Origin: Bromus sterilis
Lineage: Eukaryota; Streptophyta; Magnoliopsida; Poales; Poaceae
Length of the DNA: 64,000 nt
Direction: 5' to 3'
NCBI GenBank assembly: GCA_950022295.1
Contig: OX465599.1
Span: 273,627,501-273,691,500 of the forward strand
Positions within the stretch are counted from its first letter, which is position 1; the number at the start of each line of letters is the position of its first letter. The notes below the pieces were generated by a model, which did not search any database, had not been told where the DNA came from, and was given only the letters and a program-made list of their open reading frames with translations. Positions 32,393-45,243 of this stretch are shown piece after piece. The position numbers were made by a program, and so were the translations under genes.

Positions 32393-35300
32393 TGTCACAA
32401 CCCCAAGTTAGGTAAGTGCTAGGGTTTGAGTGGCCCTTTGCATCATGTGAAAAATTCAAAAGAAAATCAGAATTGGGGAAAAGAAAAGCCCTAGAGAATT
32501 TTATTAAATAGCCAGATAAAAATCTTTTTTCCAAAAATCTTTTGAACATTTAGAAAATTCCTATAAATGATGCTGATCATTTTAAAAGTGGTTTGGGATC
32601 AATCCCATGCTCATGGAATTTTCTAATTTTCAAACAATGCCTTGGAAAAGCAAATAAACCCCTATTTGATTTGAAATTCAAATTATATGAATTTCAAAAA
32701 TCTCCAAAACTTGTGAGTGGCTAGCTACATGTCTCATGAGGCCATATAAATGTTTTGAGGATTTATAAAAATACTTTGGTATGTGTTTTATCAAAGTGAA
32801 CACAGAGCAGAAATAATTAAAAAAGAAAAGAGGACAGAGAGGGCAAAGTGGCCCAACTTATCCCCCCCCCAGCCCACCAGGCGGCCCAGCCCACCTCCAC
32901 CCGCTTGTCTCCTTCCTCACCGACGGGCAAGCAGCTCGGTGGCGGCCTGGGAGCGCGCCGTCGCCACCTCGACGTCCAGAGACGTCTAGAGGCCCCCTCA
33001 AGCCTTCTCCTTGCGCCATGCAACGCCCAGAGGCCCCCGCGTTCTCCCCTCCCTTCTCTGTTTCCTCCAGCGCCACCGTCGTCAAGTTTTTGGACGCCGC
33101 AGAGAGCACGCTGTGGCGCCCCCGAGCTAACCACGCGGCCACCAGACTCCTTCTTCCTCGCCATGGTGTCCAAGTGATCCGCCGTCGCCGACTTCGTCGT
33201 ACCGCACCGCCAATTCGAGCTCTAGCCCCCAGCAGCCAACGCCATCGTCATCGGGACGCCGCCGGTCGCCATGGATTCCGGCGAGGGATTGGACGCCGTA
33301 GAACTCTCCCCGGTCTCCTCGTCTGCACTGCTGTGTTCCTCGCGTTGGGGTGAGCTTTTCCCCTCTTCTCCCGTGCCTTCCCCCTTCCTCCTCCTCTGTG
33401 CGCCATGGAAGCCGACGATGGCCGCCGCACCTTTAGACCCCGCCGTCGCCCTAGGCCACGCTGGTGGCAACCGCCTTGTCAAGTAGATGCGCACGGGTAT
33501 GCTGCGAATCCTGGTGGTCACGGCGCTTCGATTCGTGCCCGGAGCCGCCGTCCAGGAGCACGCCGCCGTCTCGGATGGCACCGGCGGCTCAACGCCGGCA
33601 GCCCGCTGACGTGGCCGTGGTTAGCTTAACCACTAATCAGCCCACCCAGCCACTGACAGTGGGCCCCCCCAGCCCCCTAAACCCCCTCTCTGTTTAATTA
33701 ACAGAGGGATTAATCCCACTGTCACTGACCAGCCGACCCCACCAGTCAGCCCCCCCTAATGTCACAGTGAGCTCATATTGACGCAGTAAATCAGTTTCTG
33801 AATTAAAATAATTCCAGAGAAATCAGAAAAATTCAGAAAATAGCCAAAACTTCAATAAATCATAGAAAATTCATATTAACTCCAAATTGGACAAATAATA
33901 TATGAAAAATGATCAGCAGAAAATTCTCTATCCAAATATGCAACTTTCAACCATGTTTGAGTTGATTTTAAAATGGGACCAGTAGCTTTTGCTATTTGGC
34001 TTAATTGGAATTAATTCAAATGCTAATTCAACTTGAACCTTTGTAATGCAAATATGATCACTTGTACTTCAGAAGCATATCACACACATGATCACATGGT
34101 TTACAATGATTAAACATTAGCAAATGAAGGTTGACCTAATTTGAATAACATTTTGAGTTTGAATTTGAATTAATTTTCAAATCAACTTCAATTAAAATGT
34201 GGCAATTTGAACCTAGGTCACATCAACACCATTCACATCATGTGACAACATAAACATGTGCTTATGCATTCTATTACAATGTTGCCCCCCTCTTGTTGAT
34301 GATTGTGCCGGTAACAGTGCTTCCGAGACGGTGATCACCCCCGAAGGAGAAGACCACCGATAAGATCCGTGTATCGTCAGCAAGGCAAGCAACCCCCCAT
34401 TGATCATGTCTATAAAATCCTACTTCCCTCTCAGTCTCGCTTATGCATGTTTAGGAGATCACCGAGACACGTTCTTTCGCATTGTTGAACCCATTCCGAT
34501 GCATGACCTATCTTTTTGTCACCGTATTAAGCAAACCACAATCCTAGCAGATTTACGAGTTGAATGATGAGCATGTGGCCCCTGCAACTGTTACTGCTTA
34601 TTGCTGCTTAGTGATACAATGAGGATGTTATGATTGTGAGTCGGGATGGAATGAACACAGTGATGCTGATGATAACGTGTTGGTGAATCCACCCTAAACA
34701 AAGGTGAACGATGAGAGGCTGTGTAGGAGTACACAGTGGGTTGTCTTGTTGAACACTGCCCTAGGCCCCGAGTTCCTGTTTTGTGATCCAAGACAAAGAG
34801 TATGACCACATGTAGGGTTTTATGGGAGCCCGTTTGGCCTCTTTACGTACCTGATCCGGTCCAGGAGTCACAATAGATTCGGGCTTTCCATTTGACATGT
34901 GCATAGAAAAAGAATGAAGAAAAGATTCCATCATATAGATATGTGGGTGGACCTGTGAGGCAGTGAAACCATCTGGCAGAGGTGGCGTCTCGGTCCCTTA
35001 CATTATCTGAGTCCGTTTCGTGGAACCGTCCGGACTCTCGAGCGGTGCCAAACTCAGGTAGTCGACTCCTGGATTAGAGAAGGTGATGTGAGGATAGTGC
35101 CTTGGTTTCATCCACGTCCGACACCCGCTTGAAGGGTGACAAGAACGAGGCGATAAGTGATGACACGCGTGTGAAGATGTACACCCCTACAGGGTTAATG
35201 AACTATTCGAATAGTCGTGTCCGCGGTTATGGACTACTTGGATACCTCTACTTGATCATAGACAACTTGAATGGATACTCTAAAACTCGCAAGATAAGAG

Positions 35301-36335
35301 TGAGTGCTATGGTGGGCTTCCTCGTGGGGAAGTCGAGGAAGTAACCATAGTGGTGTATTGTTTGGAGACTTGGTAGTGGACTCGTGTACGCTTCTTACCT
35401 CAAGTCTGGTACTCGTAGTTCAGGACTAGCCAAGTCAAAGCTGGCACTTCTGCATGTTGAACTCCACCTCCTTTACCTTGAAACTTGAGCATGAGTAGTA
35501 TAGTTCTGATGTAAGTCTTGCTGAGTACGATTTTGTACTCACGTTTTCTTATTCTATTTTTTAGATGGAAACCCAGACCCCGATGGAGTCACCTTCGTGA
35601 AGCTCGACGTTGACCTTGGTAGTATAGTTCCAGACAGCAGTCTGGTCCCTCGTGGAAGGGCATCTATGTTGAACAAGGCTTCTCTAAGCCATTTGTTAAA
35701 CTTATCTGTACTCAGACCTAATTTTCTTCCGTTGTATGATGTAATGTTGATCACAGACATGTGATCTTTGTATGCTCTATGTGTAAGTCAATAAAAAGTA
35801 CTTTGTAGAGTTATCTGATGATACCTGCTGTTCATACTAGGCATGTGTGCTGCGTGTATGTTTATAACATGCATGTCTTAGTATGGGTTTTTGAGACCAT
35901 AGTTGTGATCTGGCTGGCGGTCTTTTATACACCAAGTGGCCCTTAGATGTGCACGGCTTGGGGCATCATGATGCGATTGCTCGTGACTCTGTCACGTGCA
36001 CACTTTGTTGTATGATCGAGCCCGCCCTAGACCCTGACTAAGTGATCGGGCTGGAGTAAGTCTATGTAAGAGTTAGGATTCAATCGATAACATGGCTGAG
36101 GCGACTTGTCTATGAGTATGGGATTCACCACCCATAAGCATTTAGACTTGTGAGCGGACGATGAGGACCCATCTCAGTTGATCATCCGGCCTGGATGGGA
36201 TACCCCTCACGTTCGATGCTTACCGAGAATGTTCTGTGCTTGGCCTTGTCTGCTTAGACAAGTGGGTACGGTTCTCGGCTCTCCATGTGATTGCATCGTG
36301 ACTGGAATTACATACGCTAATCCCGGGTCCCGACA
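32393..36335 (+). repeat. Chromovirus 3' LTR (3943 bp)
   Basis: Begins TGTCACAACCCCAAG and ends GGGTCCCGACA. It is very long for an LTR. It contains a GC-rich block (32860-33640) with several chance open frames on both strands, then an AT-rich stretch, then a region matching 5455-6250 reversed. No autonomous gene is recognised inside it. Confidence 0.85.
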
Positions 36336-36340
36336 ATGAG

Positions 36341-37530
36341 CTGAAAATCAACGGAGGATATTTTTACGAAGAATAATGAATCCTCGCCGAAAAGGAGCCA
36401 GAGGGGGTCCACCAGGTGCCCAGGCGCCCTGGGGGCGCGACCTCCTTGGTGGACGCGCCAGGTGGCCGCCTTGACACGTGGGGCCACCCCCGGTCCCCCC
36501 TTTGGCATATATATCCCTCGTCTTCCGAAACCCCTAAAAAGAGAGGAGTTTCGTGAGTTCCGTCGTCACTACGTGGCGGAAACCTATAGAGAAGAAAAGG
36601 CATCTTCGGCGGGCAGATTCCGCCAGGGAGAACACCTCCCGGAAGGGGAGATCATCGCCATCGTCATCACCATCGTCACGGGCATCATCGATATCATCAT
36701 CAACATCATCCCCAACATCAGCACCATCTCCATCTTCATCCCACATCATCTCACCATTGCAACTTGTGTTGTAACCCGCACTATCCATCGACTCTACTCT
36801 ATCGGTGTTGATTACCTCTTTGTGGTGAATGCTATTGAGTTTTTTTGGAGAATTATTGTTATGACCAGATTGTTTATCATATATTTATCACCACTGATCA
36901 TGATCTATTTTATGTCTTGTGAGTAGTTACTTTAGTTCTTGAGGACATGGGAGAAGTCTAGTTGTTAGTAGTCATATGATGTTGAAGTAATATGTGTTGT
37001 TTGATATTTAAGTTGTGTTGTTATTTCTCTAGTGGTGTTGTGTGAGTTTAACACACAACACTTCGCCTTGTTAAGGACCTAGGGTAATACATTGTGTATA
37101 AAGGATCCTTACGGTGGGTTGCCGGAGTGACAGAAACCTGAACCCCAGTTCGCAAACTTTTGCACAAGGGAATAATGGATCCTTGATCTTATTGTTGTGG
37201 TTAGGCTTTTTCCTTAATTTCTACCTTGTATTTGCGGATGCTTGCAAGGTGTTTAATCATAAGAGTGCACTTGTCTTAGTCTAGAAGGTGTAGTAGCATA
37301 GATCCACCCACTCAACACTTATCAACACAAAACATAGTACCGATACAGAATATTGCGAAAGTACATGACTACCTCTCCCGTGTGTCCTCAAGAACGCTTT
37401 AGCCTTTATAAGTTCAGTTGCTAATCTTATCATTTGCTCAAAAGGATTGAGCCACTTGTTGCTCCTCAGTACCTCTTACTTTGCTTGTTTTTACCTTCTT
37501 GTTGACCCTATTTTGCCTGCAGTTATATAT
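36341..37530 (+). repeat. Family B 5' LTR, remainder
   Basis: Resumes after the repeated ATGAG. GC-rich CCAGGCGCCC blocks precede a TATA-like CATATATATCC (36506), then a CAT/ATC-rich stretch (36654-36750), then T-rich sequence. The inner end is not defined, because no intact second LTR or primer site is available for comparison. Confidence 0.65.
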
Positions 37531-37571
37531 GAAAAAAAACCTTTCCCGCAAGGATAAGGGAGCACTCTTTT

Positions 37572-38429
37572 GTGACAGGAATAATAAATAAAAGTGAGAA
37601 AAGAACTAACGAGCCTGAGGACCAGATTAAGGTCGATCCTCAAGTTTCTTTGGTTAAAGATCTAGTTATTAATGATGTTTTGAATTCCAATATAAATTTT
37701 TTTGTTGTCTCTACTAACATTGTTACAGCCAAGAATAAAGGCACAATTTCAGGTACACCAGTTGTATCTATTAAAATAGGAGATCATAATTATTATGGGC
37801 TATGTGAGTTGGGATCAAGTGCTAGCGCTATTCCTTATTCACTCTATCAGGAGATCATGGGTGAGATTTCACCCTATGAACTTGAAGAGATTGATGCTAC
37901 TATTTATCTAGCAAACAAAGAAACTATCTCTCCCATTGGAATTGCGAGAGATGTTGAAGTCCTATGTGGAAAGGTAAAGTATACTACCGACTTTCTAGTA
38001 CTTGGTTCAGTGAAAAATAGTTTTTTCCCTATTATCTTTTGTAGGCCTTTCCTCAGCAGTTGTGGAGCTATAATAGATTGCAAGAAAGGTAAAGTTTCTG
38101 TTGAATTCAATGGTGAGCCATATGAATTTAACTTTTCTAAGTTCTCTAAGCAGCCTCGTGGTACTGATTTGTCTAGTAATGATAAAATTATTGAAGATAT
38201 TGCTTCTATTGCTATTCTTCCTAACGATCCGTTGCAGCAATATATGGAGGACCACGAGAATTATATGCATATGCAGGAAAGAAACGAGCTAGATGACATA
38301 ATCTTAAGGCAATCTGCTATCCTGAAGCACAACCTGCCGGTTGAACCTTTAGGAATCCTTGCACAACCAAAAGATGACCCAGTGTTTGATCTCAAACCGC
38401 TTCCCGATACGCTCAAGTACGCTTATTAG
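37572..38429 (+). pseudogene. Athila-like protease region (family B)
   Basis: A 285-codon frame holding the retropepsin core: VVSIKIGDHNYYGLCELGSS (residues 64-83) and then SAIPYSLY. Athila proteases usually have CDLGAS here, so the catalytic Asp is replaced by Glu (residue 79). The flap and ILGRPFL-like motif (IIFCRPFLSSCGAIIDC) follow. The frame ends one base short of the RT linker; restoring that base would rejoin DEKKIYHVII. Only a short N-terminal part could be gag. Confidence 0.78.
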
Positions 38430-40403
38430 ATGAAAAGAAAATATATCATGTCATTATCAATGCTAACCTTTCAGGATTTGAAGAAGAGCGGTTATTGGAG
38501 ACACTTCGTAGAAACTGTGGTGCTATTGGCTATACCCTTGATGACCTTAAGGGAATTAGTCCATCAATTTTCGAACATACTATCAATCTCGAGCCTGATG
38601 CTAAACCAGTTGTTGATCATCAACGACGGTTGAACCCAAGGATGAAGGACGTGGTAGGACTGAAGTTCTCAAGCTTCTAGCCGCATGTATCATCTATCCT
38701 ATAGCTGATAGTAAGTGGGTAAGTCCAGGTCATTGTGTTCCCTAATAAAGGAGGTATGACTGTTGTTCCTAATGATAAATATGAACTAATACCTCAAAGG
38801 ATTGTTATTGGATATTGAATGTGTATTGATTATAGGGAGTTGAACAAATCAACCAGGAAGGACCACTACCCGCTGCCTTTCATCGATCAAATGCTTGAGA
38901 GGTTGTCCAAAAACACTCACTTTTGCTATCTAGACGGGTACTCTGGCTTCTCTCAAATTCATATCAATACTGCCGATCAAGAGAAGACCACTTTCACATG
39001 TCTTTGCGGTACTTATGCTTATATGCGTATGCCTTTTGGTTTATGCAATTCACCTGCTAATTTTCAGAGATGTATGCCTGCTATTTTTCATGGTTTCTGT
39101 GAGGATATTGTGGAGGTCTTAATGGACGATTTCTCCGTCTTTGGAACTTCCTTTGACCACTGTCTCCACAATCTTAAAAAAGTTTTGCAGAGATGCGAGG
39201 ATACAAATTTAGCGCTTAATTGGCAAAAGTGCCACTTTATGGTTAACGAAGGGATCGTTCTTGGTCACCAGATTTCCGAGAGGGGAATTGAAGTGGACAA
39301 GGAGAAGATTGAAGCTATTGAAAGGATTCCCTATCCAAGGCACATCAAAGGTATTTGTAGTTTTCTCGTTCATGTTGGTTTCTATAGAAGATGTATTAAA
39401 GAATTTTTTAAGACTTCGAGAATCCTCACTAATATTCTCCAGAAGGATGTTCCTTTTGTATTTGATGAAGATTGTAAGGAAGCCTTTGAACTTCTTAAGA
39501 AAACTTTGATGTCCGCTCCTATAGTACAACCACCTGATTGGAATTTACCCTCTGAAATTATGTGTGATGCTAGTGGTTTTGCTGTTGGAGCTGTTTTAGG
39601 ACAAAGGGTTGATAAGAAGTTGAATGTTATACATTATGCTAGCAAAACTCTTGATAGTGCTCAAAATAATTATGCTACTACTGAGAAGGAATTCTTAGCA
39701 GTAGTGTTTTCTTGTGATAAGTTTAGGCAGTATATTGTTGATTCTAAAGTTATTATTCATACTGACCATGCTGCCCTTAAGTATCTTATCAAAAAGAAGG
39801 ATGTCAAACCAAGGCTCATCAGGTGGGTACTCCTTCTTCAAGAATTTGATTTGCAGATTGTCGATAGGAAAGGAGCAGACAATCCGGTGGCGGACAATCT
39901 TTCAAGGATGGAAGATATACCGCATGATCTCATTCTAGTCAACGACAACTTTCCAGACGAACAACTAGTTGTTGTAAAAGTACAATCTCTCTCTCTGATC
40001 CTTGGTTTGCAGATTATGCTAATTTTATTGTTGCAAAGTTTTTGCCTCCAGGTTTAACATTTCATCAAAGGAAGAAGTTCTTCCACGATTTGAGGCATTA
40101 CTTTTGGGATGACCCACATCTTTTTACAGAAGGTCCGGACGGGACCGTGAGAAGATGCACACGGGAACACGAGAAGAAGGACATTCTCAGGCAATGTCAC
40201 GATAGTCCCTATGGAGGACATCATGCCGATGAGAGGACCGCACATAAGGTTCTCCAATCAGGTATTTATTGGCCTACTCTCTTTAAGGATGCTAGAAATT
40301 ATGTTTTGTCTTGTGATAAGTGTTAGAGAGTTGGTAATATTAGTAGGAGAAATGAGACGCCTATGAATTACTCTCTAGTGATTGAGCCTTTTCATTGCTG
40401 GGG
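38430..40403 (+). pseudogene. Athila-like reverse transcriptase, RNase H and integrase N-terminus (family B)
   Basis: In order: linker and RT palm (MCIDYRELN, RKDHYPLPFIDQML, MPFGLCNSPANFQRC), catalytic box VLMDDFSVFG where an aromatic residue normally precedes MDD, connection domain, RNase H (CDASGFAVGAVLGQ, HTDHAALKYL, DNLSRM), and the integrase HHCC finger (CHDSPYGGHHADERTAHK, CDKC). Breaks: frameshifts near 38425, 38690 and 40040, a TGA just before MCIDYRELN where Trp is expected (38816-38818) and a TAG after CDKC where Gln is expected (40324-40326). The last codons end at the TGGGG target of the Tat insertion. Confidence 0.88.
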
Positions 40404-40849
40404 TGACGAGTGGGTGACCCCACGACTCCTGCGTGTGAGGATACCGTGTGTGTATGAAGATAGGAGGCCCGCTGGAAGTCTCAACAGGCCCTCAACTGGT
40501 CCACTCAAGGCACCGACATAGGAGTCCACGACTGATATGGAAGGCACGACTTGGTGCACAAGGCAGGACTAGGGTGAGGAAACTATCTCCGTAATCTAGG
40601 ACGGACTCCACGAGACCTGGCCTAATAGATAAAGGCTGGGAGGGGAGACGTCTCGGCATCCAATACACAATCTGCTCTCCTGGTCTTGCGAGAACTCGCC
40701 TTGGCCTCCCTTGTAATCGCCCCCTCACGCAATAATATCGAGCAGGAAGTACTTCTCCTGTTAGCCGACGAGTATCATCCAACATGTTCCTTCTCTATGA
40801 TCAACCCAGGGTCCCTGACCATGGGATTTGCCGAGGCTGATCCTCGTCA
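40404..40849 (+). repeat. Tat element 5' LTR (446 bp)
   Basis: TGACGAG to CTCGTCA. A TATA-like AGATAAAGG lies near 40627. It shows several percent divergence from the 3' LTR by eye, more than between the Sirevirus LTRs, so this insertion is probably older. Confidence 0.93.
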
Positions 40850-40851
40850 AT

Positions 40852-40870
40852 TGGCGCCGTATGTGGGAAC
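40852..40870 (+). other. Tat element primer binding site
   Basis: TGGCGCCGTATGTGGGAAC, 2 bp after the 5' LTR. It follows the TGGCGCCGTCTGTGGGAA pattern usual in this group. Confidence 0.85.
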
Positions 40871-41429
40871 TACATAGGTTGGAATCACGATCTCGGTGGT
40901 TCCATCGTCAGCAAATCACACCTCGAGGGCTAGAGCCAGATCTAACCCGCTCGAGGAGTTCAAGTTCACCACAAGAATCTCCATCACACCATCAAGATCA
41001 CTTAGTCTGCAGCCGAATCAATCCCAACATCTCGACAACGGCCAGATCCACCGCCGACGGAAAAGAACTCGACGACCCAGAAGGCAAATGCGAGGACTCT
41101 ACGCGGGAATCCCACTCGAAGAGTCGCAACGTGCAGCAGAAGAATCGCCAGCCACTCGACGACCCGCCGCCACCCAGACTCCCACCGTGCGACAAGACAG
41201 CGACTCCGAAACCCAGACCGGCGAGTACTAAGACCCAGATAGAAGGCCAGATAAATTCGCCAACTTCATCCGGAACCAGTCGCTCAGCGATGGGATAGAG
41301 CTCGACCCAAGATTCCACGACCGTGCAGAAGATCACTCGCATATTTTCCAAGTCTCAAGGAGAAGAAGGCACGCCGGCTCCAGCAAACTCACAGCCAGAG
41401 AGCAACTGGAAGGACCTTGCACGATCCAC
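40871..41429 (+). mobile_element. Tat leader with deleted gag
   Basis: Only about 560 bp separate the primer site from the gag C-terminal region, where several hundred codons of capsid are normally found. No capsid motif is recognisable. A large gag deletion is the simplest reading. Confidence 0.6.
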
Positions 41430-42257
41430 TACTTCGAAGACGGGTGGGGACGCCTCAGAGCAGGCCACACCCTAGGAGATTGTCGCCTATTCACCGAACT
41501 CTCCAACAGCCTCAAGGAGGAAAAACAACATGAAGCCAAGCGCACCGGAAGAAACATGCAGTCACCGGCACCAAGTACAGAAAGTAAATATCCTACGTCC
41601 CACGGACGAGTCTGCATGATCCAAGAAGGAATACCCTCGAAAGTAAAGCAGGACGCTTACACCCTGCAGACCCGAGAAGCCCAGGGCTTAAGGACAGCAG
41701 AAATTTACCAACTGTGTGGCGCAGAGACCAACATCACCTTCTCTCAAAACGACCACCCGCCAGCAGTCCCAAGGCCGGAGCATGCACCCCTGGTCCTCGA
41801 CGCCCAGATCGGAGGCTACGACATGGACAGACACTTCATGTACGGAGGCAGCAGCCTAAACATAATCTTCACCAGCACCCTACACAAGATGCTGATCCCA
41901 CGTTCAGTTTGGAAGAAGTCAGGCACCAAAATATATGGCGTAGTCCCAGGCGAAGAAGTCGCCTCCATCGGAACAATCGAGCTTGATGTCATCTTTGGCA
42001 GCAAGCGCAATTTCGCAAGACAAGTCCTCGAGTTCGAAGTGCTCGACTGGCAGTTGCAGTATCACTCCATACTCGGGCGACCAGCATTTTCCCAATTCAT
42101 GGCGGTTCCGCACTATGCATATCTCAAACTCAAGATGCCAGGACCCGCAGGAGTCATCACACTCAATGGAAGCTTCACCAAATCAGACCAATGCGATCGC
42201 ACGACTTCCACAAAGTCTCCGACACGTTTGGAGACCAACAACAACTCGAAGAAATAG
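41430..42257 (+). pseudogene. Tat gag C-terminus and protease
   Basis: The frame around 41430-41555 (HYFEDGWGRLRAGHTLGDC) looks like the zinc-knuckle region of Tat gag. The ATG frame from 41556 holds the retropepsin: ITFSQNDHPPAVPRPEHAPL, then MYGGSSLNIIF where Tat proteases have MDGGSSLNI, so the catalytic Asp is Tyr (residue 96). The ILGRPAFSQFMAVPHYAYLK motif follows. The enzyme would be inactive. Confidence 0.8.
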
Positions 42258-42279
42258 CCATGGTGACGGACAAATTTTT

Positions 42280-42992
42280 TTTCCACTGGCGAGCCGAAGC
42301 GAGTCAAACGAATTCGGCCGCGATTTCAGCGTCGACGGCGACACAATCACCCACCAGGTTCACCCAACGGACCCAGAGAAGACGGTCCGCGTATACGCCC
42401 ACCTCCTACAAGAAGAAGCATCCGCGCTCATCAGTTTCCTTCGCGAAGAGTGGGAAATCTTCGCCTGGTGCCCAGCCGACATGCCCGGAATACCGCGAGA
42501 ATTTGTAGAACACCCACTCCACATCAAGCCAAACACTAAGCCAGTAAAGCAGGAGTTACGACGATTTTCAGAACCCAAGCGCAGATCAATCGGAGAAGAA
42601 ATCAACCGACTACTCGACGCACAATTCATCCGGGAGACGAAGAAAGCAAACTCGATTGCAAACCCAGTCCTGGTCCCTAAAAAAGACACTGTCGTACTGA
42701 GGATGTGCGTCGACTACGGGCCTGTCAACAAGCACTGCCCGAAAGACCACTTCCCCTGCCAAGAATCGACCAGATAATCGACTCTACAGCAGTATGCGAC
42801 CTCCTATCCTTCCTCCATGCGTACTCAGGATACAATCAGATCAGGATGAAGGAAGAAGACAAAGAACACACCTCGTTCATCACCCCCTACGGCGTGTTCT
42901 GTTACAAAACAATGCCCTTTTGTCTGAAAAACGCCGGAGCCACGTACCAACGAATGATGCAAGCATGTTTGAGAGACCAAATCGGCAGAAAC
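42280..42992 (+). pseudogene. Tat reverse transcriptase, first part
   Basis: Motifs in order: FLREEWEIFAWCPADMPGIP, EHPLHIKP, KQELRRFS, INRLLDAQFIRE, PVLVPKKD, MCVDYGPVNKHCPKDHFP; then, after a frameshift near 42750, LPRIDQIIDSTA, AYSGYNQIRM, FITPYGVFCYKTMPF, NAGATYQRMM. It is cut at DQIGRN by the solo LTR (GAAAC target). Confidence 0.88.
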
Positions 42993-44687
42993 TGAAGGGT
43001 ACGTTGCATAGAAAACAAAATTTTTCCTACGGTTGTAACAGCCAAGATCACATCTAGAAGATCACTTGTAATGGTTTGAGAAGGACTCACCCTCGAAGAC
43101 CAAAAGATTTAACGAGAACTATTCTCGTGGGTGATGTAGTCGAACACTCGCCGACCTCAAGGTCGTGATGAAGACTTGACGCCACGAACGGGCAGCGTCT
43201 CCGTAGTCGGTCACACGTACAGATCAGTGACGACCTCCGCCCCTTGCTCCAGTTGGGCAGCGGAAGTAGTGGATCCTCGGGAACTCCAGCAGCACTACAA
43301 CATAGTGGTGGTGGTGGTAGAGAAGATCTTGAGCAGGGCTTCGCCTAAGCACCGTACTCGTGAAACTGGATCAGCTAGCAAGGGGAGGAAGATGCCAACC
43401 AAAGGGCATATGAGAGATGGAGGAATGAGTGTGTAGAGGGGTCTCCACCCATCTATATATAGGAGGGGGAGGCAGCCCCCAAGGGGTAGCACGCCCCAAG
43501 AGGTGCCCCCACCTCTCCCCTCATCATGTGGGTGGACTCTCCACTCACAAAAACAAAGGGTCACACATTATTCCCATAACTTCCATAATTCTCCACTCAA
43601 AATTCCAAGAGTTTATCACATTAAAACACTTTTAATTATCTTGTTTAATGTCACTCAAATTAATGAACACTTCATTTAATGAGTACTTCATTGATGAACA
43701 CTTCATTCAATGAACACATTAACAATTATCCCCTTGCACTATTTTCATATACCGAAACTATTCCAGCAGTTTTATCAAAACAGTCCATGTGCTGTCCAGT
43801 ATATTCTCCGGCGTTCCGTATCCACTCAAACGCGTCAACGAATCCTTAAGTGTGTCACCCTACGGTTCGTGAATAAAATGGACATGACAGAGACTCTTCT
43901 CTGATCAATAATCATCAGCGGGATCTGGAGATCCATGATGACTCCCACTTACTCAACGATGAACTAGTGATCGTGTGAACCAAAACTCCGTAACCAATTC
44001 CTTTTGTCTCGCGATATTTTACTTGTCCGAGATCCGATCATTTGGTATCTTCCATACCTAGTTCGATCTCGTTATCGACAAGTACTCTTTACTCGTTCCG
44101 TGATATAACATCCTCGTGAGCCAGTCACGTGCTTGCAAGCGATGTCAATGTGATATCACCGAGAGGGCCCAGAGTATATATCTCCGTCATCTGGATGGAA
44201 AAATCCCACTCTTGATCCACGAGCCTCAACTAACACTTTCCAAGTACCCAACGACACCTTTATAATCACCCTGTTACGGTGTGACGTTTGATGGAATCAA
44301 AGTACTCTTCCGGTGTCAGTGATTGACGTGATCTCATGGTCTAAGGATTAGGGTTACTTCGTGAAAGTTTGATACAGCAATAGAAGCTTTGATGACATGA
44401 TTGTATTGCTATAACTACTGTGGGTGTATGTTCATCACATCATTCTCCAATGACATGACCTTGTTATTAACAACATCCAATGTTCATGATCAGGAAACCT
44501 TGATCATCCGTTAATCAACAAGCTAGTATAAAGAGAGGCATTACTAGGAACCTTTTCTCTGTTTATTAAACACACATGTATTAACGTTTCCGGTTAACAC
44601 AATTATAGCATGAAAATAAACATTTATCATAAACATGGAATAAGATAATAACCACTTTATTATTGCCTCTCGGGCATATTCCCTTCA
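42993..44687 (-). mobile_element. Solo Copia LTR (BARE/Angela-like), 1695 bp
   Basis: Ends TGAAGGGT and TCCCTTCA with a perfect GAAAC duplication (42988-42992, 44688-44692). On the minus strand it starts TGAAGGGAATATGCCCGAGA, similar in order and length (about 1.7 kb) to the TGTTGGAAATATGCCCTAGA start of BARE/WIS/Angela LTRs. A minus-strand TATATAGA lies at 43452-43459. No internal sequence or second LTR is present, which is the mark of unequal recombination between the LTRs of one element. Confidence 0.92.
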
Positions 44688-45148
44688 GAAACGTCCAGGT
44701 CTACGTAGACGACATCGTCATAAAAACCTACAGCGCAAGCACTCTACTCGACGACCTCCGCGAAACATTCGCGGCCATCAATAAGTACAGAATCAAGCTC
44801 AACCCCAAAAAATGCGTGTTCCGCGTCCCAGCCGGAAAACTACTCGGGTACATGGTTTCCGCCCGAGGAATCGAAGCAAACCCCGAAAAGGTCCAAGCAA
44901 TAGCCAAGATGCAAAAGCCAACCAACATCAAAGGCGCGCAGGAGCTCACAGGAAGACTCGCAGTGCTGAGTCGTTTCATCAGCAGGCTAGGAGAAAGGAC
45001 CCTACCGTTCTACCAACTGCTCAGAAAAGGAGAAAATTTTGATTGGAACGAGGAAGCCCGCAATGCATTCGCAGACCTAAATAAAACCTCTCGACTCCAC
45101 CAACCTTGGCGGTACCCAAAGAGCGGGAGAAACTGTACCTCTATATAG
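44688..45148 (+). pseudogene. Tat reverse transcriptase, second part
   Basis: Resumes exactly after the solo LTR: NVQVYVDDIVIKT (catalytic YVDD intact), NPKKCVFRVPAGKLLGYMVS, RGIEANPEKVQAI, then the connection region FDWNEEARNAFADL. The frame breaks near 45100; RNase H (YLYIAARSSVVSTTLV) continues in another frame with a stop before 45244. Confidence 0.9.
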
Positions 45149-45243
45149 CAGCACGCAGCAGTGTAGTCAGCACGACGCTCGTCGTCGAGCGCGCAGAATA
45201 AGGCAAAGTCCAGAGCATACAAAGGCCAATCTACTACCTAAGT

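Larger units (their letters stand above)
32097..36335 (+). mobile_element. Chromovirus (Tekay/Reina-like) with large internal deletion
   Basis: Flanked by ATGAG (32092-32096, 36336-36340). The structure is: first about 93 bp of the 5' LTR, then directly the last about 65 codons of pol with a chromodomain, then the whole 3' LTR (32393-36335). The rest of the 5' LTR, gag and almost all of pol are gone. The first base pair of the 5' LTR is AG instead of TG. Confidence 0.88.

Noticed and set aside
32783..33697. Cluster of frames of 70-120 codons on both strands
   Set aside because: Lies inside the long chromovirus 3' LTR; high GC explains few stops.
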